Positions 41,011-49,523 of a stretch of DNA of 64,000 bases are shown here, in pieces. Made by a program: the position numbers and the translations under genes. The notes beneath the pieces are model-generated. The model saw only the letters and a list, made by a program, of their open reading frames with translations. It searched no databases and was not told where the DNA came from. Source of the stretch: Geobacter sp. (lineage in GTDB: Bacteria; Desulfobacterota; Desulfuromonadia; Geobacterales; Pseudopelobacteraceae); assembly GCA_003574895.1 (NCBI GenBank), contig PJFB01000017.1:1-64000 (forward strand), read 5' to 3'. Numbering within the stretch: the stretch's first letter is position 1; each line of letters opens with the position of its first letter.

Positions 41011-42537
41011 ATGACCAAGATGAGAATAGCTGCCATTGACATAGGGACCAACTCCATACGCTTCATCGTTGCCGAGGCGGTCAAGGAGGGGAAATTCAAG
41101 ATTCTTGATGATGAAAAAGTCACGGTAAGACTCGGCGAGAACCTTATCCAGACCGGGATGATATCCGAAGAGGCCACCGGCCGGGCCCTTGAAGCGGTCA
41201 GGCGCTTCAGGAAGCTCCTGGCTGGATTAAAAGTCGGAGTTGTCGAAGCGGTTGCCACCAGCGCGGTCCGCAACGCCGCCAACGGCAAGGAACTTGTTGA
41301 GGCCCTGACAACTGAACTGGGGCACGAAGTCAGGGTTATCAGCGGTACGGAAGAGGCCGAACTCGCGGCTGCATCTGCGCTGTTCAATTTCGACATGAAC
41401 GGCAAGCGCTTTGCCATGGCTGATATCGGCGGCGGCAGCCTGGAGGTGGTCACGGCATTTGGCAACCATATCGAGGAATGTTATACCATCGATCTCGGCA
41501 CTGTCGTCATGACCGAGCGCTTTCTCCACAGCGATCCGATCAAGGCCGTCGAGCTGCACCAATTGCAACGCCACGTCAGGGAATGCCTGAAAAAGGTGCT
41601 TTCAGACAGTAGGATATCCGTGGATACGCTCATCGGCTCCGGAGGTACCGTCACTTCTCTGGGGTACATGGCCATGAGCAGGCACAAGGATGACTATTCA
41701 TCGGCGCACGGCTATGAAGTTCTCCGTTCTGAGGCCGTCCATCTGTTAGCGATGATAACGCGTAAGGATATCAAGGCACGTCGCTTAATACCGGGACTCA
41801 ATCCTGACCGTGCCGACATAATTGTAGCCGGAATCGTGGTTATAGATGAGCTGATGAAGTTTTTCGGCGCCAATCGCCTGCTTGTAAACGAACGGGGCAT
41901 TCGTGAAGGGCTAATTATCAATGCCATGAAAAGGCAAGGCCTTATGCCGGCGGTTTCCCCCCCGCGCAACTGGCGCGACTCGGTGCTGGAGTTCGCCCGT
42001 TCGTGTCAGGCTGATGAAACACATTCGCTTCACGTCTCCCATTTAGCTCTGTCCATCTTTGATTCTCTCGCATTGCCCTTCAATCTGAAAAAAAATGACC
42101 GCAGGATTCTGGAAGCCGCTGCCATCCTGCATGACACCGGCTATTTCATAAGCTATGGCAGCCATCACAAGCATTCCTATCATCTGATACGCCATGCCGA
42201 CCTGTTCGACTTTTCTCCCCGTGAAAGGGAACTGATCGCCCAGGTTGCCCGTTACCATCGCAAGTCTCTTCCCAAACGGAAGCACGAATCCTTTCAGACG
42301 CTTCGCGAACGTGATCGTCAGCTTGTTGCCCGGCTGGCCGGTATCCTGCGCATGGCAGACGGTCTCGACAGGCGCAGGGCGGGTTTTGTGCAGGAGGTGT
42401 CTTGTGGATTTGGCGGCAATGTTATCACAACAAATCTGAAAGCCAGCGAGGATATATCTGTGGAAGTTTTCGGTGCCAATGCAAAGAAGGACCTCCTGGA
42501 AAAGGCCTTCGGAGCTGGAGTTGTATTCACGACCTGA
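41011..42537 (+). CDS. Ppx/GppA-family phosphatase with C-terminal HD domain
   Basis: A 508-residue protein of the ASKHA fold: phosphate-1 motif AAIDIGTNSIRFIVAE, GTEEAELAAASALF, phosphate-2 motif MADIGGGSLEVV and LIGSGGTVTSLGYMA. The C-terminal part has HD-domain histidine/aspartate pairs (AAILHDTGYFISY, HHKHSYHLIRHADLF). The family hydrolyses polyphosphate ends or the gamma phosphate of pppGpp; sequence alone does not separate the two. The ATG at 41011 follows AGAGG by about six bases. A polyphosphate kinase and phosphate genes lie nearby (45-49 kb), so a role in polyphosphate turnover is plausible. Confidence 0.87.
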   Translation: MTKMRIAAIDIGTNSIRFIVAEAVKEGKFKILDDEKVTVRLGENLIQTGMISEEATGRALEAVRRFRKLLAGLKVGVVEAVATSAVRNAANGKELVEALTTELGHEVRVISGTEEAELAAASALFNFDMNGKRFAMADIGGGSLEVVTAFGNHIEECYTIDLGTVVMTERFLHSDPIKAVELHQLQRHVRECLKKVLSDSRISVDTLIGSGGTVTSLGYMAMSRHKDDYSSAHGYEVLRSEAVHLLAMITRKDIKARRLIPGLNPDRADIIVAGIVVIDELMKFFGANRLLVNERGIREGLIINAMKRQGLMPAVSPPRNWRDSVLEFARSCQADETHSLHVSHLALSIFDSLALPFNLKKNDRRILEAAAILHDTGYFISYGSHHKHSYHLIRHADLFDFSPRERELIAQVARYHRKSLPKRKHESFQTLRERDRQLVARLAGILRMADGLDRRRAGFVQEVSCGFGGNVITTNLKASEDISVEVFGANAKKDLLEKAFGAGVVFTT

Positions 42538-42545
42538 GCTGCATT

Positions 42546-44144
42546 CTACAAGGGAACGAGCCATCTTCTGATCTCTTCTTGCCATTCTTTCGGATGGTCA
42601 ACAACAACCTCCGCCTTGCCGGCATATACAAGTCCCGTATTGGAGTCAAGTGTGATCGGAGTGCCTTCCGGGAGCAGTTGATCTCCGAACTCGACAACTC
42701 GCCTGTCAAGGTCGATCCTCATTCCACCACAATTGGTTATACATGGCTTGCCAAGCTGCCGCGACACCGTCGCGGCATGTGAGGTCCGATTGCCCTGTGT
42801 CGTCAGGACTCCGGCAGAGAGGGCAATGGCCGCAGAGTCGAAAGTAAATATATTCTCGCGGACAAGCACTACTGGCAAGCCGCCTTTCGACGAAACATTG
42901 CGTATCGAATCGATATCAAGCACCAGCGAACCGATGGCCACTCCGATTCCCACCGATTCACCCTTACAGAGTGGCTCGCCCTCCAGAGACAGGCGCAGGC
43001 GCTTGATGTCGTCCAGAGGAAGTCCCTCCAATCGGTCCAGTGCTTCTTGTTGATCTATTAGCCCTTCCCGAGCTTGTTCTACAGCAATTCGCAGGGCAGC
43101 CCATTGAGTTCTCTTTGCGCTCCTGGTCTGCAGCAGGTAGAGTTTGCCGTCCTGGACGGTGAATTCAAACTCTTGAGCGTCGCGAAATTCCCGTTCGAGC
43201 GCGGCACAGATTGCTGCCAGTTCTTGTCCGGTTGCCGGCATGGCAGAGAATAGCCGGTCGGCGTCGGAATCGCTTGTACGCCCGGAAACTAAATCATCAC
43301 CCTGACTATCGAAGAGGAAGTCAAAATATAGCTTGTTCTCCCCGGTATCCGGATCTCGAGTAAATCCTACCCCTGATCCGGAAGCCCCCCCGGCATTGCC
43401 GAAGACCATCTGCTGGATAATAGCAGCCGTGAAGAGATCTTCGCGAATGCCATTGAGTCGGCGGTACTCCACAGCACGTGACGAATTCCACGAGGAGAAC
43501 ACGGCCTGTACCGCCGTTTCGAGTTGATCGTGCGGGTTTTGCGGGAACTGGTGTCCGGTCAGGCCAGCAAACAGTTGAAGGTAGGTTTGAGTGAGTTCGA
43601 AGAGACTCGGAATATCCAATTCATGCGGACGGTTAAGGTGTTCCCGGGTCAGGAGTGCTTCAAGCGCGGAAGCGAATGGTTGTGGGGAGACTCCAAAGAC
43701 CAATTCGGCAAAACTTTGGATCAGTCGGCGATATGAATCCCATACCAGTCGGGGCTTGCTGGTTATCTGCAAAAGACCTTGGACAGTGGAGTCACAGAGC
43801 CCAATGTTCAAAAGCGTATTCATCATGCCTGGCATAGAAACCGGTGCGCCAGATCGTACGGAAACCAGGAGCGGCTTACAGCTGTCACCAAACTCCAGGC
43901 CCGTGATCGATTGGAGCCAGCACATCTGTTCTGCCAGCAGTGTGGACAACCCTTTTCTGTAAGGGTCTGGTTCCCGGTACCAACTGCGGCAGTGAGTTGT
44001 TCCAAGCACAAATGCGGGTGGCACCGGTAGGCCGAGAAGAACCATGCGGCTCAGATCATACGCCTTCGCGCCCATGGTTGCGACATGGTTGCTCGCAACG
44101 CCAGGCAGGTGGGTTGGAATTCTGAAAATGCCGTCATGTCTCAT
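42546..44144 (-). CDS. PPDK-like protein lacking the C-terminal PEP/pyruvate barrel
   Basis: A 532-residue protein related to pyruvate phosphate dikinase. The N-terminal ATP-grasp part is clear: GAKAYDLSRMVLLGLPVPPAF, LLVSVRSGAPVSMPGMMNT, GSGVGFTRDPDTGENKLYF and FTVQDGKLYLLQTRS. It is followed by the phosphohistidine domain with catalytic-type TSHAATVSRQLGKPC. A full PPDK is about 870-900 residues; this protein stops after the His domain and has no TIM barrel for pyruvate/PEP. It could therefore transfer phosphate to another acceptor or act with a separate barrel protein. Convergent with the Ppx/GppA gene, separated by only eight bases. Weak ribosome site. Confidence 0.82.
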   Translation of the reverse strand: MRHDGIFRIPTHLPGVASNHVATMGAKAYDLSRMVLLGLPVPPAFVLGTTHCRSWYREPDPYRKGLSTLLAEQMCWLQSITGLEFGDSCKPLLVSVRSGAPVSMPGMMNTLLNIGLCDSTVQGLLQITSKPRLVWDSYRRLIQSFAELVFGVSPQPFASALEALLTREHLNRPHELDIPSLFELTQTYLQLFAGLTGHQFPQNPHDQLETAVQAVFSSWNSSRAVEYRRLNGIREDLFTAAIIQQMVFGNAGGASGSGVGFTRDPDTGENKLYFDFLFDSQGDDLVSGRTSDSDADRLFSAMPATGQELAAICAALEREFRDAQEFEFTVQDGKLYLLQTRSAKRTQWAALRIAVEQAREGLIDQQEALDRLEGLPLDDIKRLRLSLEGEPLCKGESVGIGVAIGSLVLDIDSIRNVSSKGGLPVVLVRENIFTFDSAAIALSAGVLTTQGNRTSHAATVSRQLGKPCITNCGGMRIDLDRRVVEFGDQLLPEGTPITLDSNTGLVYAGKAEVVVDHPKEWQEEIRRWLVPL

Positions 44145-44228
44145 AAAGGTCCCATGATCTTGGCAGTATTCTTGGTTACGATCTTTTGTGCAGAAATACG
44201 ATTTCGAACCGGTAGGTTCAATAATCCC

Positions 44229-44618
44229 TTAATAGTTAGAGACGTTCCTCAGTAACGAGTAGTCAGCGTCATTATCGTCCGTGCAGAAAGATGGCTGTTT
44301 TTCTCTTTTCATGATTGACACCAGTGATGCCTCGATTTCTGCGCTGAGGTTTGTGAATGCCAGGCCAACGAAGGCAAACACATGGTGGATGACGTAAGCC
44401 TCCATAATTACATGCCTTGCCTCAATCTCGTGGTACATCCTCAGAAAGCAGTGGTCACCAACACGTATATCTGTTGCTGAGGTGTCTCTGATAGTTATCA
44501 AAGCTCCTGCCACGGAAAGATTTTCTAGCCGGCAACTGAAGGTGCTGCCATGGCATTGCAATGTTCCACCTACCACATATGTAATTCTACGGAATCGCCT
44601 CTTTTCGGTCATCTTCAT
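44229..44618 (-). CDS. PilZ-domain c-di-GMP receptor protein
   Basis: A 129-residue protein with the two PilZ binding motifs: basic KRRFRR near the N-terminus (RxxxR) and NLSVAGA (D/NxSxxG) about 25 residues later, then a beta-barrel pattern ending in FVGLAFTNLS. PilZ proteins bind c-di-GMP and relay it to motility, polysaccharide or transcription targets. AGGAG lies five bases upstream of the ATG on the minus strand. It stands between the PPDK-like gene and a small zinc-ribbon gene and may respond to the c-di-GMP enzyme at 37653-40646. Confidence 0.87.
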   Translation of the reverse strand: MKMTEKRRFRRITYVVGGTLQCHGSTFSCRLENLSVAGALITIRDTSATDIRVGDHCFLRMYHEIEARHVIMEAYVIHHVFAFVGLAFTNLSAEIEASLVSIMKREKQPSFCTDDNDADYSLLRNVSNY

Positions 44619-44788
44619 TCAAACTCCTGATGTGTTGACAACAGCCTTCTGTTCAAACGAGCTGTACTTGAATGGATGAAATGATTATAAGAGGCCAATA
44701 TTGAATCGACATTAATATAAGGTAAAAATTTAGTTACATAACTTAGCTGGAAAATACGTTTTGAACCTGCCGAGCATAGTCATTTATG

Positions 44789-44974
44789 CTAACACAGGCC
44801 GGCCGAGATCGTACTTTCCAGGGCAGCGGCGTCCAGATCGGAGCATGGCATGGGGCGATGACAAGCGCCACAGGAAGGGCTTTCCTGCAATCTGGCCCAT
44901 AGTATGAGATTTTCCGTGTCGCACCACTCGCAGCACCAAAAGTAATAATCCTCATTGATTCGTAACTTCATCAT
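44789..44974 (-). CDS. Small zinc-ribbon-like protein
   Basis: A 61-residue protein with cysteine pairs CEWC and CGAC about 20 residues apart (plus extra cysteines at either end), the spacing of a small zinc ribbon. The opening MMKLRINEDYYFWCCEWC and the good ribosome site GGGAGG seven bases before the ATG favour a real gene over a chance frame. Overlapping frames in this stretch lack these features. Function unknown; proteins of this type bind nucleic acid or act as protein adaptors. Confidence 0.6.
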   Translation of the reverse strand: MMKLRINEDYYFWCCEWCDTENLILWARLQESPSCGACHRPMPCSDLDAAALESTISAGLC

Positions 44975-45171
44975 GGCAGTCCTCCCTTATCTTTTAAAGA
45001 CAATCTACCCTTTCATCATTACAAACGGATGTCTGTTGCAAAAAATGTAGGTAAAAAGCGGCAGCGCATGAATACAGCAAACATGTTATGCAACCGCAAC
45101 TCATCCGTAACAATGGCATGTTACAAATTAATAATAAAATAAGTTTAGCCGGTTATCTCATGGAGCCGCCG

Positions 45172-45858
45172 ATGAAGAAGATTTTGGTGATCGAAGATGA
45201 AAAGGACTTGGCCGATCTGTTGGTTTTTAGTCTGGAAAAGGAAGGCTTCAAAATGTTCTGCTCCTATGACGGTTTGAGTGGCCTTGAAACGGCGAAACAA
45301 ACAGACCCGGACCTGCTTTTGCTGGATCTGATGCTTCCTGGCCTTATGGGAACCGAGATCTGCAAGGAACTCCGTAAAGAACCACGCACCGAAAAAATCC
45401 CGATCTTGATGTTGACTGCCAGGGGGGAAGAGATTGACAGGGTGATCGGTTTTGAGGTCGGCGCGGATGACTATATTGTGAAGCCATTCTCGATGCGCGA
45501 ATTGATTCTGCGTATCCGAGCGATTCTAAGGCGTTGTGACGCCCAGGCCGGCCTGACTTCCACCTCGATACTCAAAATTGGCAAAATTGCCGTAGATACT
45601 GAGAGCCACCGTGTTATGAGTTCCGGAAACGAAATTGATCTGACCACCACCGAATACAAGCTGCTGCTCTATCTGGTGGAGCATCCGGGGCGGGTTCTTG
45701 ATCGCGAGTCGTTGTTGCAGGATGTGTGGAGCAGCAGCATAGGCGATACCCGTACGGTGGATACCCATATAACACGTTTGCGCGCCAAGCTGGGTTCGCC
45801 GGGCAACCTGATCAGGACCGTGCGCGGTTTCGGCTACAAAATTGAGATCCCCGGATGA
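45172..45858 (+). CDS. phoB: PhoB/OmpR-type response regulator
   Basis: A 228-residue two-domain regulator. The receiver domain has the acidic pair IEDEKD, the phosphorylated aspartate in LLLLDLMLPG and lysine in DDYIVKPFS. The DNA-binding domain is winged-helix, ending VDTHITRLRAKLGSP and TVRGFGYKIE. It resembles PhoB, and the phosphate-binding protein gene pstS follows 115 bases downstream behind a Pho-box-like site. No histidine kinase gene is adjacent, so its PhoR partner must lie elsewhere. The ATG at 45172 has GGAG six bases upstream. Confidence 0.82.
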   Translation: MKKILVIEDEKDLADLLVFSLEKEGFKMFCSYDGLSGLETAKQTDPDLLLLDLMLPGLMGTEICKELRKEPRTEKIPILMLTARGEEIDRVIGFEVGADDYIVKPFSMRELILRIRAILRRCDAQAGLTSTSILKIGKIAVDTESHRVMSSGNEIDLTTTEYKLLLYLVEHPGRVLDRESLLQDVWSSSIGDTRTVDTHITRLRAKLGSPGNLIRTVRGFGYKIEIPG

Positions 45859-45900
45859 GATAGGGACAGATATGTCTTTTGTAGCCGATATTTTACCAAG

Positions 45901-45934
45901 CTGTAACCTGCCTGCTACAGCACATGTGTATAGT
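45901..45934 (+). promoter_or_regulatory. Pho box and -10 element upstream of pstS
   Basis: CTGTAAC (45901-45907) and CTGCTAC (45912-45918) are direct repeats 11 bases apart, the arrangement of a Pho box (consensus CTGTCAT-N4-CTGTCAT). A -10 element TATAGT follows at 45929-45934, ten bases after the second repeat, which is the usual PhoB-activated layout lacking a -35. Confidence 0.6.
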
Positions 45935-45973
45935 CAAAATTAATACAAATTTCATATTTCGAGGAGGATTCAG

Positions 45974-47002
45974 ATGTTTTCCACAATCCGCAAAAGCCTT
46001 TTATCACTTGTACTCCTGGTTTCGGTGACCACGGCAGGACAGGCGTCGGCTGAAATGCTCATCAACGGCGCCGGTGCCACCTTCCCCTATCCCATCTACT
46101 CCAAGTGGTTCAGTGAGTACACTAAAGTTGATCCCTCCGTGAAGTTCAACTACCAATCCATCGGCAGCGGCGGCGGTATCAAGCAGATCATCGCCGGTAC
46201 GGTCGATTTCGGCGCCAGTGACAAGTTCCTCTCGGACAAGGAACTGCAGACCGCTCCAGGCAAATTGATCCACATCCCGACCGTTATGGGGGCGGTAGTT
46301 GTAACCTATAACCTGCCCGGCGTAGCTAAAGGGCTCAAACTCAAGTCCGAGGACGTGGCCGACATCTTCCTGGGTAAAATCACCAAGTGGAACGACAAGC
46401 GCATCAGCGACGACAACCCCGGCGTGAACCTGCCAAATGAGCCGATCATCGTTGTGCATCGCTCCGACGGCAGCGGCACCACCAGTATCTTCACCAACTA
46501 TCTTTGCGGCGTCAGCCAGGAATGGAATGGCAAGGTCGGCACGGGTGCTTCGGTTAAATGGCCGGTCGGCCTGGGTGGCAAGGGTAATGAAGGTGTGGCC
46601 GGCCAGGTCAAGAACACCAGGAATTCCATCGGTTACGTGGAACTGGCCTATGCCTTTGAAAACAAACTCCCGTATGCTTACCTCCAGAACAAGAGCGGAG
46701 TATTTGTTGAGCCGTCCATCAAAACCACCAGCGCCGCTGCGGCCGGGGCTGTCAAGAACATGCCGGCAGACTACCGTATCTCGCTGGTCAATCAACCCGG
46801 CAAAGATTCCTATCCTATTGTCGGCTTTACCTGGTTACTGATATACGAACACCAGAAGGACGCTGCCAAGGGCAAAAAACTGGTTGAGTTCCTCAAATGG
46901 GAACTCCATAAAGGACAGAAGATGGCCGCTCCTCTGCTCTATGCTCCTCTCCCCGAGAGCGTGGCCAAGATGGTTGAGAAGACCATCGAAACAATCAAGT
47001 AA
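45974..47002 (+). CDS. pstS: Phosphate ABC transporter substrate-binding protein PstS
   Basis: A 342-residue periplasmic binding protein with signal peptide ending TAGQASA and family motifs INGAGATFPYPIYSKW, SIGSGGGIKQI, VDFGASDKFL and the phosphate-binding loop HRSDGSGTTSIF. It captures phosphate for the PstCAB permease. GAGGAGG lies upstream of the ATG. Notably no pstC, pstA, pstB or phoU gene follows; a terminator comes directly after, so the permease must be encoded elsewhere. Confidence 0.93.
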   Translation: MFSTIRKSLLSLVLLVSVTTAGQASAEMLINGAGATFPYPIYSKWFSEYTKVDPSVKFNYQSIGSGGGIKQIIAGTVDFGASDKFLSDKELQTAPGKLIHIPTVMGAVVVTYNLPGVAKGLKLKSEDVADIFLGKITKWNDKRISDDNPGVNLPNEPIIVVHRSDGSGTTSIFTNYLCGVSQEWNGKVGTGASVKWPVGLGGKGNEGVAGQVKNTRNSIGYVELAYAFENKLPYAYLQNKSGVFVEPSIKTTSAAAAGAVKNMPADYRISLVNQPGKDSYPIVGFTWLLIYEHQKDAAKGKKLVEFLKWELHKGQKMAAPLLYAPLPESVAKMVEKTIETIK

Positions 47003-47031
47003 TCAAGTACAAGTATTTCCCCTATGCAATG

Positions 47032-47067
47032 AAAAGAGCGCGGCCATTAAATTGGTCGCGCTTTTTT
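47032..47067. terminator. Terminator between pstS and ppk
   Basis: AAAAGAGCGCG pairs with CGCGCTTTTTT around GCCATTAAATTGGT. The A-run and T-run on opposite sides suit both the plus-strand pstS gene and the minus-strand polyphosphate kinase gene. Confidence 0.82.
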
Positions 47068-47195
47068 CATTGCAACAACAGACAGTGGCCAGGGGGCAAC
47101 GAAGAGCATTCGGAAGGCGCCTGGAAATGTGTTTCAGCAACTGCATGAATTTGACATCAGCCCTTGATCGTCATCCGCTCGCGATCGACTCAAAT

Positions 47196-49361
47196 TCACC
47201 GTATTCGTATTCCCTTCTCTTTGGTGGCTGCTTTTGAGCGCAGTTTGGCACTGTTAATCAACATCTGATGTAGCCCGTCGGTTTTCCGCTCAATGGAGGG
47301 CATGCGCTGGACATGCGTGCCGTCCGGCTGCATGTCCCAGGCAGAGCGTTGATCGATGTCATGAAGATCGAAGATGGTACGTAATTCCTGTTTCAGCTCA
47401 GGGGCCTCGACCGGGATGAGGAGTTCCACCCTGGATTCAAGATTGCGTTTCATAAGATCGGCTGAGCCGATGAAATAATCATCCTGGCCGTTGTTCCTGA
47501 AATAATAGATGCGGGAGTGCTCCATGAAACGCCCTACAATGCCGGACACGCGGATATTCTCCGAGAGTCCCGGTATACCCGGCCGTAGCCGGCAGGTGTC
47601 GCGGACAGTGAGATCAACCCTGACACCGGCCATGGATGCCTTGTAGAGAGCCTTGACGATATCACTGTCTTCCAGGGCATTCATCTTGAAACGGATATGT
47701 CCGCCACCATTTGCGGCATGCTGCACGGCTTCCCGCTCGATCATCTTCAGGAGGGCTTTTTTGAGAAACCTGGGACCCGGGATCAGCTTTCTGTAATTGC
47801 GCTTCACGGAGAATCCGGTGGTCAGGTAATTGAAAAGTTCGGTCACATCCTGCCCGATAGTGTCATCGCTTGTCAGCAGTCCGATGTCACTGAACACCCT
47901 GGCTTTGTCGGCATGGTAGTTCCCGGTCCCCATGTGGACGTAACGTCTCAGCCCGTTGTAGTCCTGGCGCACAATCAGGATCACCTTGCAATAGGTCTTG
48001 AGCCCCACCACGCCGAAGGTCACATGGATACCTGCCTCCTCCATCTTCTCCGCCAGACGCATATTGGCCTCCTCGTCAAACCGCGCCTTCAGTTCGATCA
48101 CAACCGCAACCTGCTTGCCGTTGTGCGCCGCCTGCATCAGCGAGTCGATGATGCAGCTGTTGATGGAGGTGCGATAGAGGGTCATCTTAATGCCGCGCAC
48201 CTTGGGATCGGCGGCTGCTTCGCGCAGCAGCCGCTCAACAGAGGTGGCGAATGACTCGTATGGATGCTGTAACAGGATAGAGCCGGCATCGCGGATGATG
48301 TGAAAGATGTTGCGAGATGTCTGCAGCAGGTGATGATCAACAGGGTAATGGGGCGGGTCATGCAGGCGGGGATAATCAAGGCACGCGATTTCGAACAGAT
48401 CACGCATGGCCAGCATTGTCGGCACCTCGAACACATCGTTTTCCTCGTTCAGCTGCAGCTCGCTGGCCAATTTGCCCCGGTGTGCCTGACTCATGCCTGA
48501 CTCGACTTCAAGCCTGACGATGGGAGCAAACTTGCGTTCCTTGAGCTCCGATTCGATCATCACCATCAAGTCGTCGGCTTCATCCTCATTCTTGTCGGTA
48601 TTGGCATTTCGGGTAACCCGGAACAATTCGCAGGTTTCCACCTGCATTTCAGGAAAGAGCGTATCCAGGTTGTGCATCATAATATCTTCGAGGCTGACAA
48701 AGTGATCTCCCGCACCCACGGGGATGAAGCGGGGCGAGCCATGGCCCACCGGCACCTTTACCCGTGACAGGATGGTCTTGTCGGACTTGGGAAAACTCAA
48801 GGTCACCAGCAGGTTTAGGGAGAGGTTGGAGATGAACGGGAAGGGGTGCGCAGGATCGATTGACTGTGGCGTCAGCAGGGGAAAAATATTGTCGTGATAG
48901 TATTCTTGGGCCTGTTTCTTCTCTTTAGCCGAAAGATTCACATAGCGTTCGATGATGATGCTTTTCTGGCGCAAAAGATGGCTTGCCCGGCGCAGGAGTT
49001 CGTCCTTGTATGTCTCCAGCTCCCGTATGTAGGAGTAGCATTCCAGAATCTGCTGGCGCGGCGTGCGCCCATCGGGGGTGAGTTCACGCATGCCGGCTCC
49101 CACCTGTTGTTTGAGTCCGCCGATGCGCTTCATGAAAAACTCGTCGATATTACCGCTGACAATGGCGATGAACTTCAAACGCTCAAGCAGTGGCACGCGC
49201 TCGTCTTCAGCTTCGTGCAGCACGCGGCGTTTGAAAGCCAGCCATGTCAGCTCACGATTCAAATACCACTGGTGATCAGACGGATCAATTTTAAGGGGGG
49301 GGCGGGGAGGCTGGGGTTTTTTCTTCCCGGTGCTCGCTGTGAGGGGTTTCTGCAAAACCAT
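47196..49361 (-). CDS. ppk: Polyphosphate kinase 1 (PPK1) with an altered phosphohistidine site
   Basis: A 721-residue protein with the full PPK1 layout: N-terminal helical domain (YLNRELTWLAFKRRVL, SGNIDEFFMKRIGG), then TLYRTSINSCIIDSLMQAA, ELKARFDEEANMRLAEKME, VHMGTGNYHADKARVF and RFMEHSRIYYF. PPK1 builds polyphosphate from ATP through a phosphohistidine, His435 in E. coli, in a GLK-x-HAK context. Here the segment reads GLKTYCKVI: residue 457 is tyrosine (codon TAT; histidine would be CAT). The second conserved histidine (EH in MEHSRIYYF), the Mg-binding arginines (TLYR, ARFDE) and HMGTGN are kept. The protein may be inactive, use tyrosine, or reflect a recent point change. The neighbouring Pho regulator, pstS and Ppx/GppA genes support a phosphate context. 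Confidence 0.88.
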   Translation of the reverse strand: MVLQKPLTASTGKKKPQPPRPPLKIDPSDHQWYLNRELTWLAFKRRVLHEAEDERVPLLERLKFIAIVSGNIDEFFMKRIGGLKQQVGAGMRELTPDGRTPRQQILECYSYIRELETYKDELLRRASHLLRQKSIIIERYVNLSAKEKKQAQEYYHDNIFPLLTPQSIDPAHPFPFISNLSLNLLVTLSFPKSDKTILSRVKVPVGHGSPRFIPVGAGDHFVSLEDIMMHNLDTLFPEMQVETCELFRVTRNANTDKNEDEADDLMVMIESELKERKFAPIVRLEVESGMSQAHRGKLASELQLNEENDVFEVPTMLAMRDLFEIACLDYPRLHDPPHYPVDHHLLQTSRNIFHIIRDAGSILLQHPYESFATSVERLLREAAADPKVRGIKMTLYRTSINSCIIDSLMQAAHNGKQVAVVIELKARFDEEANMRLAEKMEEAGIHVTFGVVGLKTYCKVILIVRQDYNGLRRYVHMGTGNYHADKARVFSDIGLLTSDDTIGQDVTELFNYLTTGFSVKRNYRKLIPGPRFLKKALLKMIEREAVQHAANGGGHIRFKMNALEDSDIVKALYKASMAGVRVDLTVRDTCRLRPGIPGLSENIRVSGIVGRFMEHSRIYYFRNNGQDDYFIGSADLMKRNLESRVELLIPVEAPELKQELRTIFDLHDIDQRSAWDMQPDGTHVQRMPSIERKTDGLHQMLINSAKLRSKAATKEKGIRIR

Positions 49362-49523
49362 GCATTTGCTCCTGCGAAAGAGGATATAGCTTTATACCCC
49401 ATTCGCGGTCATGACAATTGTTACGAGTGTGTAAAAAAAGAGAGATAGCAGGAATAGCTGTGGTGAGGTTGCGCTAATGAATATGTGCCGGCATAACGGT
49501 ATTTATAATAGGCATAAGAAGCA

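Noticed and set aside
47697-48254. 185-codon plus-strand open frame inside the polyphosphate kinase gene
   Set aside because: Antisense to a clearly conserved enzyme and without recognisable features.
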